From NCBI GenBank assembly GCA_023391105.1, contig JAEWBO010000032.1, positions 1-64,000 of the forward strand: a DNA stretch of 64,000 bases, read 5' to 3'. The position numbers and the translations under genes were made by a program. The notes beneath the pieces were generated by a model. That model saw only the letters and a list, made by a program, of their open reading frames with translations, ran no database searches and was not told the DNA's origin. Every line of letters begins with the position of its first letter. Within the stretch, counting starts at the first letter, position 1. The DNA is from Bacillota bacterium (GTDB taxonomy: Bacteria; Bacillota; Clostridia; Christensenellales; SZUA-584). This document shows, in pieces, positions 51,168 through 58,625 of this stretch.

Positions 51168-51379
51168 CTTATCTCCATCCGAAAGGGTGAAGATAAGAGT
51201 ATCAAAAAAGTGACTTATGTCATTCCGATTGAGCGTAAGCGATTGACTACGAAGTGGATTGAAATCCTCTTCTACAAAGCGCTTTTCATGGGATTCCAGT
51301 CCGCTACCGTAGTCGACAGGCTCGGAATGACAAAACAAGGTTTATCGACAGGCTTATCTCCATCCGATAGGGTGGAGAT
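51168..51379. mobile_element. Palindromic element inserted at the feo terminator, with flanking 27-bp duplication
   Basis: The core 51218-51332 (115 bp) starts TGTCATTCCGA and ends TCGGAATGACA, an 11-bp perfect terminal inverted repeat. It lies between two copies of a 27-bp sequence, 51168-51194 and 51353-51379 (two differences), each forming a terminator-like hairpin (ATCTCCATCC/GGGTGGAGAT in the right copy). The right copy also reaches the end of the convergent DUF3298 gene. Confidence 0.8.
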
Positions 51380-51383
51380 TTTG

Positions 51384-52070
51384 CTATCTGGGGTTTGGCG
51401 CCTTACGGCATTGCGGGCGCTGCACCTCTTTGGAAAAAGGCAGCAGAAATTCAGGTATGCCGCTCGCATACGGCGCGATCTGATACTGCTGATAATAGAC
51501 TACGAGCCCTTCGGGTACGAGATAAAAGCTGCCCGGGTTGAAATGCCGCGCCGCATTTGTATCGAAGTCCTCAAAATACATGCCGTTTCCCGTTTCCATC
51601 TGGGCGCTGATCTGCTCATTCACAGTGTTGATAACATACGCTTTGTACGTGGCGCCCGGTTTGAAAAAACGCGCCATCGTGACCCTTCGCCCGCAGCCCA
51701 AATCCCATGTGTCCGACGTGCGCGTGGTGTTGCCGTGAGCACCGCCTGTGAACTGGTATGCGTCGAAATAGAGGCTCAGCATACAGTTTTCGTTATACGC
51801 GATGGTGCAGCCAAGGTACGCTTCAAATGGGCGAAACGGGATATCTGGATTTTCCTTGGTGTTTTCTAATTCACGTATGGCCTGATGATAAAGGCTGTGC
51901 CTCAGGCGCTGGCGATAAAGATCCGCCTTGGCGCGGTAATATCGGTTGATCGTGACGGCTGCCGTTTTGAAGACGGCTGATGATACCTCGGGATATTGTA
52001 TGGTATACGTCAGCACAGGCTGATTACGGTATACCATCTCCTCTTCTATGGTTTTTATGCTGACCTGCAT
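51384..52070 (-). CDS. DUF3298/DUF4163 domain protein
   Basis: A 228-residue protein: an N-terminal DUF4163-like part (PVLTYTIQYPEVSSAVFKTAAVTINRYY), then a DUF3298 domain (SLYFDAYQFTGGAHGNTTRTSDTWDLGCGRRV; FYLVPEGLVVYYQQYQIAPYASGIPEFLLPF). This is the usual pairing in secreted or lipid-anchored proteins such as the anti-sigma or sporulation-linked RsiV family, but this one lacks a signal sequence, so it may be cytoplasmic. GGGAGGG lies upstream. Its 3' end abuts a duplicated hairpin of the feo operon. Confidence 0.8.
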   Translation of the reverse strand: MQVSIKTIEEEMVYRNQPVLTYTIQYPEVSSAVFKTAAVTINRYYRAKADLYRQRLRHSLYHQAIRELENTKENPDIPFRPFEAYLGCTIAYNENCMLSLYFDAYQFTGGAHGNTTRTSDTWDLGCGRRVTMARFFKPGATYKAYVINTVNEQISAQMETGNGMYFEDFDTNAARHFNPGSFYLVPEGLVVYYQQYQIAPYASGIPEFLLPFSKEVQRPQCRKAPNPR

Positions 52071-52208
52071 GTAAGCACCCTCCCTTATGTGTCAATATGA
52101 AGATATTCAAAAAAAGATGTTTTCATGACGGTATTCTCATGCCTTTACAACACCGTCAAAAAGTTGTAATTTATAGGTATACATATTGTGTTTTTAAGGA
52201 GACGATTA

Positions 52209-53258
52209 ATGAAAAAAGAGGTTTTCGGGGTATGTAAAGACGGTCGCACCGCATCGCTTTATACCATCGCCAACACAAGCGGCATGACGGCCAAGATCAG
52301 CGATTTTGGCGGCGTGATTGTATCGCTTTTTGTGCCGGATAAAGGCGGCGTGATGACAGACGTGGTGCTGGGCTTCGATACGCTTGCTGAATATGAGGTG
52401 AATCCGCCGTTTCTGGGCGCGGCGATCGGGCGCTGCGGCAACCGTATCGTACACGGTACATTTGCGTTGGACGGCGTGACCTACCGCCTGGCATGCAACG
52501 ACGGCGTGAACCATCTTCACGGCGGCCCCGAAGGCTTTGATAAAAAGCTCTGGAACGCGGTGCAGACCGCGGAAAACAGCCTTTCGCTTACGCTATTCAG
52601 CCCGGACGGCGATCAGGGCTATCCCGGCAATCTCATCGCCTGCGTGATGTATACGATCACGGATGACAACGCACTGGTGCTGCATTATCGCGGCTTGAGC
52701 GATAAAAAGACGATATTCAACATGACGAATCATTCGTATTTTAATCTTGCGGGACAGGACAGCGACTCAATTCTTGAGCATGAGCTGATGATCAACGCGG
52801 ACAAAATCGCCACGGTGGATGAAAACGTGAGCGCCACGGGCGAGATGATCGACGTCACGGGCACCCCGTTTGATTTCCGCAAGCCAAAAAGGATTGGTCA
52901 GGACATTGGGACGGATAACGACCAGATCAAATACGTGGGCGGCTACGACCACCATTTCGATCTCAACAAGAACGGCGCTCCCGGGGCGATGGCTTTCTGT
53001 GAACAGACGGGCATTGGCATGACGATGATAACAGACTGCGACGGCGTGCAGCTCTACTCGGGAAATTTCTTGACGGACGGGCTGCCGTTAAAAGGCGGCA
53101 AAAAGGCAGCAAAGCGCCGCGCGTTCTGTCTTGAGGCGCAGTTTGTGCCGGATGCCGTGAACAGGCCGCAGTTTGTAAGCCCTGTTATTGACGCGGGGCA
53201 ATGCGCTGAATCTGAAACGCGCTATGTGTTCTCTATCGGAGAACCTTGGAACAAATAG
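52209..53258 (+). CDS. galM: Aldose 1-epimerase (galactose mutarotase)
   Basis: 349 residues from ATG 52209 (AAGGAG upstream). GalM interconverts the alpha and beta anomers of hexoses. The family path is clear: SDFGGVIVSLFVPD, GAAIGRCGNRI, NDGVNHLHGGPEGFDKKLW with substrate residues, NMTNHSYFNLAGQ with the catalytic His, YDHHFDLN, and LEAQFVPDAVNRPQFV with the catalytic Glu. No galactose genes are adjacent. Confidence 0.95.
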   Translation: MKKEVFGVCKDGRTASLYTIANTSGMTAKISDFGGVIVSLFVPDKGGVMTDVVLGFDTLAEYEVNPPFLGAAIGRCGNRIVHGTFALDGVTYRLACNDGVNHLHGGPEGFDKKLWNAVQTAENSLSLTLFSPDGDQGYPGNLIACVMYTITDDNALVLHYRGLSDKKTIFNMTNHSYFNLAGQDSDSILEHELMINADKIATVDENVSATGEMIDVTGTPFDFRKPKRIGQDIGTDNDQIKYVGGYDHHFDLNKNGAPGAMAFCEQTGIGMTMITDCDGVQLYSGNFLTDGLPLKGGKKAAKRRAFCLEAQFVPDAVNRPQFVSPVIDAGQCAESETRYVFSIGEPWNK

Positions 53259-53270
53259 TATAAGTGTAAA

Positions 53271-53305
53271 AGCTCCCGTTGACTTAAAGCTTCGGGAGCT
53301 TTTTT
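53271..53305 (+). terminator. galM terminator
   Basis: An 8-bp stem AGCTCCCG/CGGGAGCT followed by six T residues. Confidence 0.8.
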
Positions 53306-53453
53306 GTGGCTCTATGCCAATGCTTGGGGTAAAGGAAACTAAAGTCATTGTTACAACGGTTTTGATCATTAAGTAATCGGAATCCTGTTTGCATTAAATG
53401 TGAGAATAACCATTAATCTATTAATAAAAATGAGGTTTATAATAAATTGACTA

Positions 53454-53534
53454 TTGACAACTATATCGCATGGCGATATAGTTTATAACGGAAAACGATA
53501 TAGCGCATATCGTTATAACGCTTGGCGTTATAAT
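53454..53534 (+). promoter_or_regulatory. ABC exporter promoter with three tandem PadR-type operators
   Basis: TTGACA (53454-53459), 17 bases, TATAGT (53477-53482). Three inverted repeats with 8-bp arms and 5-base spacers follow one another: CTATATCG-CATGG-CGATATAG (53461-53481), AACGATAT-AGCGC-ATATCGTT (53494-53514), TTATAACG-CTTGG-CGTTATAA (53513-53533). The first covers the spacer and most of the -10 box and has the half-sites of the PadR operon operator at 29776-29796. A TATAAT at 53529-53534 may be a second -10. Confidence 0.8.
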
Positions 53535-53561
53535 ATAGGCTAACTGAAGTGAGGCGTGTAA

Positions 53562-54356
53562 ATGAACAATGAAATGAAAACACAAGAGGTTCTTTGTGTA
53601 CAGAACCTGACAAAAACTTTTTCGATTTCAAGCAAGCAGCGCAGAATTGAGAAAACGAATGAGAAAACAAGAGTAGCAGTTAATGATCTGTCTTTTACTG
53701 CGTACAAAGGTGAGATATTCGGGCTTCTTGGCCCAAATGGAGCAGGGAAAACAACAACGCTGCGCATTATCTCAACGCTGCTTCGCCCGGATACAGGAGA
53801 TGTAACGGTTAATGGTGCGAGCATTCTCAGTGACCCAACTCATATCCGAGGACAAATTGGGTTCCTGACCAGTGAGCTCAAACTGGAAAGCTGCTTTACT
53901 CCAAATTATCTTTATGATTTCTTTTCAGATCTTTATGGGGTTGAACAGTCAATCAGGAAAGAACGTCAACAAAGATTGTTTGAAAAATTCGGTATAGATA
54001 AGTTTTCAGAAGTGAAAATCGGCAATCTCTCATCGGGCATGAAGCAAAAAGTATCCCTTGTTATCTCCATTGTTCACGATCCCGATATCATCATTTTTGA
54101 CGAGCCCACAAACGGCCTTGATGTCCTTACCGCGAAGGTCGTCACAGATTTTTTACTGGAGCTTAGGCAGCAGGGTAAGAGTATCATCTTATCCACACAT
54201 ATATTCAATCTTGCGGAAAAGCTCTGTGACCGCGTCGGAATAATCATTGAAGGCAAAATGACTCTTTGCGATGCGCTGACAAACATAACCGCATCAAAAC
54301 CGCTTGAGGACATTTTCTTCGATCTATATGCAAAAACGGTGGGTGAAAAAATATGA
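53562..54356 (+). CDS. ABC transporter ATP-binding protein (NatA-like)
   Basis: A 264-residue ATPase: Walker A GPNGAGKTTTLRI (about residues 57-69), signature LSSGMKQKVSLV, Walker B DPDIIIFDEPTNGLD, switch His in STHIF. The IxxxTKTF...KGEIFGLLGPNGAG opening and the short C-terminus are those of NatA-type subunits of ABC-2 exporters for Na+, drugs or lipids. GTGAGGCG lies upstream. It overlaps the permease gene by four bases. Regulation through the three inverted repeats upstream is likely. The gene pair is more AT-rich than its neighbours. Confidence 0.92.
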   Translation: MNNEMKTQEVLCVQNLTKTFSISSKQRRIEKTNEKTRVAVNDLSFTAYKGEIFGLLGPNGAGKTTTLRIISTLLRPDTGDVTVNGASILSDPTHIRGQIGFLTSELKLESCFTPNYLYDFFSDLYGVEQSIRKERQQRLFEKFGIDKFSEVKIGNLSSGMKQKVSLVISIVHDPDIIIFDEPTNGLDVLTAKVVTDFLLELRQQGKSIILSTHIFNLAEKLCDRVGIIIEGKMTLCDALTNITASKPLEDIFFDLYAKTVGEKI

Positions 54357-55537
54357 GAAGCAATACTCTAACGATAATAAAAAAGGAATTCGCCAAATTC
54401 TTTGGTGACAAAAGGATGGTCTTTACAACACTTCTATTACCCGGCCTGATGATCTTTTTAATGTATTCGGTGATGGGCGACGCGCTTAAATCGTTTAGTT
54501 CCGTTGACGATTCATATGTCTATAAAGTTTTTGTCAGCAATTTGCCAGGCTCTATGACAGAGGATATTGCTGCTATGGATTTTGAAATAGCAGACACGAA
54601 CGAAAAAGCTATTGATACTGTCAAATCGGATATAATGGACAAGAAGGCAGACCTGCTCATTGTCTTTCCCAAAGATTTTGATGCTTTAGTTCAAAATGAT
54701 GACGCTGCAGACGCATCGCAAATGCCGCCAAACATTGAGATTTATTATAACTCCACATTAACTGAGTCCGCAAACGCCTATTCGCTTATGCTGGAGTATT
54801 TCGATCATTATGAATCCAAGCTGGCCAACAGGTTTGACATCAATCACACAGATAAGGCTTACAATCTGGCTTCGGATAAAGATGTGACTGGAGAGGTTTT
54901 CTCGATGATGCTGCCCATGCTGCTGATGGTTTTCATGTTCAGCGGATGTATGGGTATAGCGCCCGAATCGATTGCCGGCGAAAAAGAAAGAGGAACCATT
55001 GCGACCTTGCTTGCGACTCCCATAAAAAGAAGTGAGCTAGCAATCGGCAAAATTATCAGCTTAAGCACGCTCGCTTTGCTGAGCGGCATGTCCAGCTTTG
55101 TCGGAACAATGCTGGCGCTGCCAAAGCTGATGGGCTTTGGGACTGAGGGAATGAATGCGGCGGTGTACTCCATTGCCGATTATGCGCTGTTACTCTTGAT
55201 TATTCTTTCCACAATCTTGATTTTTATTTCGTTGATCTCAGTCGTCTCTGCATTTTCAAAAACGGTTAAAGAGGCCGCCACCTCGGTTATGCCCCTCATG
55301 ATCATCGTCATGCTGATTGGCATTACGGCAATGTTTGGAGATGGTGCGCCGACAAATACGGCATTGTATCTCATACCTGTATACAACAGTGTCCAGTGCA
55401 TGATTGGTATCTTTTCATTTGCATACCAGCCCGTGCACATCATCGTCACGATGGCAGCCAATGCGGTTATTTCCGTTGCATTCATGTATGTTCTGACACG
55501 CATGTTTAACAGTGAAAAGGTGATGTTTTCTATATAA
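54353..55537 (+). CDS. ABC-2 transporter permease (NatB-like)
   Basis: 394 residues: one helix near the start (VFTTLLLPGLMIFLMYSVMG), an external domain of about 150 residues, then five helices with EKERGTIATLLATPIKRSEL between the second and third, the typical coupling segment of ABC2_membrane_3/NatB exporters. With the ATPase encoded upstream (4-base overlap) it forms an efflux pump; the substrate, Na+ or a drug or peptide, is unknown. Confidence 0.9.
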   Translation: MRSNTLTIIKKEFAKFFGDKRMVFTTLLLPGLMIFLMYSVMGDALKSFSSVDDSYVYKVFVSNLPGSMTEDIAAMDFEIADTNEKAIDTVKSDIMDKKADLLIVFPKDFDALVQNDDAADASQMPPNIEIYYNSTLTESANAYSLMLEYFDHYESKLANRFDINHTDKAYNLASDKDVTGEVFSMMLPMLLMVFMFSGCMGIAPESIAGEKERGTIATLLATPIKRSELAIGKIISLSTLALLSGMSSFVGTMLALPKLMGFGTEGMNAAVYSIADYALLLLIILSTILIFISLISVVSAFSKTVKEAATSVMPLMIIVMLIGITAMFGDGAPTNTALYLIPVYNSVQCMIGIFSFAYQPVHIIVTMAANAVISVAFMYVLTRMFNSEKVMFSI

Positions 55538-55623
55538 AAACTGACACGGATGCGACGGGATCGATATGTGGGATTGTGTTCTCCACCGGCGCGTCTTGGC
55601 AGAAGTAAACGATAGGATGTTTC

Positions 55624-55659
55624 AGCTCCCGACGGCATGCATTTTCGGGAGCTTTTTTA
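55624..55659 (+). terminator. Terminator of the ABC exporter operon
   Basis: A 9-bp stem AGCTCCCGA/TCGGGAGCT with six T residues. The 85 bases between the permease stop and this hairpin hold no clear gene. Confidence 0.8.
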
Positions 55660-55719
55660 ATTTCATATTCACGGCTTCGTTGGGAAATATTAAACACATC
55701 AACACATGGAGGTTTTGCC

Positions 55720-56532
55720 ATGCATGCGATGTTTAAAGGCACCATCAGCTTCGGGCTGGTGAGCATTCCCATCAAAATGTTTGCCGCAACGGAGGAGAAG
55801 GACATTCGCTTCCGTTCGATCCATAAAAAGTGCCACACGCCCATCAAATATCAGAAGGTCTGCCCGAACTGCAACGAGGAGGTTAAGCCGGACGATATCG
55901 TCAAGGGCTTCGAATATGAGCCAGGCAAATTCGTGATCGTGTCCAACGAGGATATTGAGTCGGCCAAGGCCGAGGTGCAGGCACGCTCCATCGAGATCGT
56001 GGACTTTGTGGCACTCAGCGAGATCGACCCGATCTATTTCGATAAGACGTATTATCTCGCGCCGCAGCCCGAAATGGGCGACAAGGCGTACAGCCTACTG
56101 CGTGAAGCGATGAGCCGTTCGGGTCGCATCGCCGTGGCGAAGGTGACCATGCGCGACAAACAGACGCTTTGCGTGCTGCGTGTTTATGGCGAAGCGCTGG
56201 TGATGGAAACGATATTTTACCCTGATGAGATTCGCCCCGTAAGCGAGGTGCCGTCGCTGCCGCATGAAGCCAAGATCGACGCCAAGGAGATGGATATCGC
56301 GGAAAAGCTGATCGGCAATCTGACCACGGCGTTCGATCCGTCCAAATACACCGACGAATACCGCGAAGCGCTGCGAGACGTTATCGACGCCAAGATCAAA
56401 GGCAAACAGGTGGTCACGCAGCCCAATGCGCCCGAGACCAACGTGATCGACCTCATGGAAGCGCTCAAGAAGAGCGTGGAGCAGACCGAGAAGGCGATGA
56501 AAAAAGCGCCGCCTAAGCGCCGCGCGAAATAA
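55720..56532 (+). CDS. ku: Ku protein (bacterial NHEJ)
   Basis: A 270-residue Ku homodimer subunit, which forms a ring around DNA double-strand ends and recruits the ligase. The family start MHAMFKGTISFGLVSIPIKMFAAT, FRSIHKKCHTPIKYQKVCPNC and EIDPIYFDKTYYLAPQPE are intact. The C-terminus is a basic Lys-rich tail (MKKAPPKRRAK), as in Ku proteins that contact DNA and LigD. TGGAGG lies upstream. It is the first gene of a three-gene operon with ligase and polymerase; the next ATG starts on the base after this stop codon. Confidence 0.95.
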   Translation: MHAMFKGTISFGLVSIPIKMFAATEEKDIRFRSIHKKCHTPIKYQKVCPNCNEEVKPDDIVKGFEYEPGKFVIVSNEDIESAKAEVQARSIEIVDFVALSEIDPIYFDKTYYLAPQPEMGDKAYSLLREAMSRSGRIAVAKVTMRDKQTLCVLRVYGEALVMETIFYPDEIRPVSEVPSLPHEAKIDAKEMDIAEKLIGNLTTAFDPSKYTDEYREALRDVIDAKIKGKQVVTQPNAPETNVIDLMEALKKSVEQTEKAMKKAPPKRRAK

Positions 56533-57426
56533 ATGGAGATCAAGTGCATGGAGCCCGTTGCCGTGTCAACTGTGGCGGAGGGAGATTTTATTCACCAGAT
56601 CAAATGGGACGGCATACGCGGTATCTGCGTGATCGAAGACGGGGCAGTATCGGTGTTCTCTAAAAGCGGGCGCAACGCGACGGCGGCTTACCCCGAGCTC
56701 GCGGTGCTCACCCAGCAGCTTGACGCGCAGCAGGCTGTGCTGGACGGAGAGCTTGTGGTGTTCGTGGACGGCAGGCCGTCGTTTTACCACGCGCTTAAGC
56801 GCAGCCGTGTTCACGGACCCGCCGTTGTCGCGCAATACGCCGTGCGATACATCGTGTTTGACTTGCTGATGCTGGACGAACAGGATATGCGTCAAAAGCC
56901 TATTGAGCAGCGTCAGACGCTGCTCGAAGAGCGCTTCACGGACAGCGCGGTGGCGGCGCTCGCGGACAGCTTCGACGACGGCGAAGCGTTGTTTGCGCTG
57001 ATGAAACAGAGGAACATGGAGGGCATCGTCTCCAAACGGCGCGGCAGCTTTTATACGGCTGGCAAAACCCATAACGACTGGTTCAAAACAAAAACGGCAA
57101 GGAAGATGCTTTGCGTCGTGATCGGCGTGCATTTCCACGCGGGGCAGGCGGCGTCGCTGATGCTGGGCATATACCGCGAGGGCGAGCTTGTGCCCGTGGG
57201 GCATGTGGGCACGGGGCTTTCGCAGGAAGACCTGCGGCGCCTTGGCGGCTACGCGCGGCGCGAAGGCAAGCCCGCGGGCAAAGATGATATTCTGTTGGAA
57301 CCGCGGCTCACCTGCTGGGTGCGGTTTGCCGAATGGACGCCCGCGTTAACGCTGCGCCATCCCGTGATGCTGGGATTTGCTGACAGCGCGCCCGAGGAAG
57401 CGAAAGGAGAGGAGATCAGCCTATGA
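56533..57426 (+). CDS. ligD: ATP-dependent DNA ligase, LigD ligase module
   Basis: 297 residues corresponding to the ligase part of LigD, here as a free protein. Motif I QIKWDGIRG with the AMP-accepting Lys (residue 24), motif III-like LDGELVVF, motif IV EGIVSKRRGSFY, and motif V WFKTK are seen; an OB domain fills the C-terminal third. It seals broken ends held by Ku. The ATG directly follows the Ku stop codon, and the gene overlaps the polymerase gene by four bases. No 3'-phosphoesterase domain is present. Confidence 0.93.
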   Translation: MEIKCMEPVAVSTVAEGDFIHQIKWDGIRGICVIEDGAVSVFSKSGRNATAAYPELAVLTQQLDAQQAVLDGELVVFVDGRPSFYHALKRSRVHGPAVVAQYAVRYIVFDLLMLDEQDMRQKPIEQRQTLLEERFTDSAVAALADSFDDGEALFALMKQRNMEGIVSKRRGSFYTAGKTHNDWFKTKTARKMLCVVIGVHFHAGQAASLMLGIYREGELVPVGHVGTGLSQEDLRRLGGYARREGKPAGKDDILLEPRLTCWVRFAEWTPALTLRHPVMLGFADSAPEEAKGEEISL

Positions 57427-58301
57427 GTACCATCACCGTGCAGGGCAGCGACGTGTCCATCAGTAATCCCGATAAGGTGCTGTATCCCGACACCGGCATG
57501 ACAAAGGCGGGCTACATAAACGCGCTTGTGTCTCTCGCGCCGTTTCTGCTGCCGCACACGACAGGCCAGCCGCTAACCGCGATCCGGTATCCGCATGGCG
57601 TGGGGGATGAGTTCTTCTACCAGAAGAGGCCGCCCAAGGGCACGCCCGATTGGGTCAGCGTCACCACCGACGACAGCGGCGAGGAGTTCATCAATCTTGA
57701 CAGTCTTAAAACGCTGATGTGGCTGGGTAATTCGGCGGCGCTCGAATTCCATGTGCCGTTCAGCACGCCGGATGGTATGCTCACAGCACTTGTGTTCGAT
57801 CTTGACCCGTCCGAGGGGCAGACGTTCGAGGAGGTCACAGACTGCGCATTGTCCGTGCATGAGACGCTCAAGGAGCTAGGTATCAGCTGTTATGCCAAAA
57901 CATCCGGCGCGTCGGGCTTGCAGATATACATCCCCACGCGGCGCATGACGTTTGAGGAAGGCCGCAAAATCAACCTGTTCTTCGGCCAATATTTTCACGC
58001 CAAGCATCCCGATACAGTGACCATCGAGCGGCTTGTCAAGAACCGCGGCCGCAAGCTCTATTTCGATTATCTGCAGATGGGGCATGGCAAAAGCATCATC
58101 AGTGTGTATTCGCCGCGCGCGGTGCCGTGCGGCGCGGTGTCTATGCCGGTTACATGGGAAGAACTCGAAAAGGGCATTAAGCCATGTGACTTTACGCTTG
58201 GCAACGCGGCGCAGCGCCTTGCTAAGACAGGCGATCTGTTCGCGCCTATGCTCAGCGAGGGCAAGCCCGTTCCCGCGCTTGAAGAAATTTTGAAGAAGTA
58301 G
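57423..58301 (+). CDS. ligD: LigD polymerase module (primase-polymerase, AEP superfamily)
   Basis: A 292-residue free polymerase domain of LigD. Features: the family opening SNPDKVLYPDTGMTKAGYI, HxxGxxxxxFYQKRPPKG, catalytic LVFDLDPSEG (about residues 123-132), SGASGLQIYIPTR and RLVKNRGRKLYFDYLQ. It fills gaps, preferring ribonucleotides, during end joining. Overlap ATGA with the ligase gene. Splitting ligase and polymerase into two genes while keeping them with Ku in one operon is the Bacillota variant. Confidence 0.93.
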   Translation: MSTITVQGSDVSISNPDKVLYPDTGMTKAGYINALVSLAPFLLPHTTGQPLTAIRYPHGVGDEFFYQKRPPKGTPDWVSVTTDDSGEEFINLDSLKTLMWLGNSAALEFHVPFSTPDGMLTALVFDLDPSEGQTFEEVTDCALSVHETLKELGISCYAKTSGASGLQIYIPTRRMTFEEGRKINLFFGQYFHAKHPDTVTIERLVKNRGRKLYFDYLQMGHGKSIISVYSPRAVPCGAVSMPVTWEELEKGIKPCDFTLGNAAQRLAKTGDLFAPMLSEGKPVPALEEILKK

Positions 58302-58321
58302 AAAATTGCGAGGATATCATC

Positions 58322-58370
58322 GTAGGGGCGGGTTTCCACCGTGTGCCCTTTAGGGTACGCCCGCCCTATG
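58322..58370. repeat. GTAGGGGCGGG...CCCGCCCTA intergenic palindrome
   Basis: GTAGGGGCGGG and CGCCCGCCCTATG are inverted, with GTGCCCTTTAGGGTAC between them. Elements of this style are common in intergenic DNA of many bacteria. It may also end the NHEJ transcript. Confidence 0.55.
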
Positions 58371-58374
58371 TGTA

Positions 58375-58625
58375 TTGACATCAATGCAGATAACTGGTAA
58401 TCTATTGTCAAGTTGATTTTGAAACAAGGAGGCAGCAGGGGCGCATGAAGAGACAGTAATCTTAACAATGATAAAGGCCAAACGGCCTTATAGCTTTGAG
58501 GATTACTGTATGCAAATATTCATGCGGCACACGCTTGCCTTTTATTATACCCAAAAGCACTGCTTTTGGGGCAAATTGGGTGCATTTGTGCGGTAATCCT
58601 CTCTTGAAAAGGAGTGGATTTTTTT
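58375..58625 (+). promoter_or_regulatory. Attenuator leader of the ABC-F gene
   Basis: Promoter TTGACA (58375-58380), 17 bases, TAATCT (58398-58403). The leader holds hairpin AAGGCC-AAAC-GGCCTT (58474-58489), the leader ORF (58510-58596) with an internal 9-bp hairpin CCCAAAAGC/GCTTTTGGG (58550-58570), and two alternatives that exclude each other: GAGGATTAC (58498-58506) with GTAATCCTC (58593-58601), or AATCCTCTC with GGAGTGGATT (58595-58620) followed by T residues to 58625. The second is a terminator that also hides the ABC-F ribosome binding site. Confidence 0.8.
58510..58596 (+). CDS. Leader peptide of the ABC-F gene, 28 residues
   Basis: ATG to TAA encodes MQIFMRHTLAFYYTQK and a further HCFWGKLGAFVR. 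GAGG lies eight bases before the ATG. The Cys-Phe-Trp and Gly-Lys-Leu-Gly segment recalls leader peptides seen before clostridial ribosome-protection genes. The stop codon lies inside the strand shared by the antiterminator and terminator stems, so a ribosome stalled by a drug would change which one forms. Regulation is inferred. Confidence 0.75.
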   Translation: MQIFMRHTLAFYYTQKHCFWGKLGAFVR

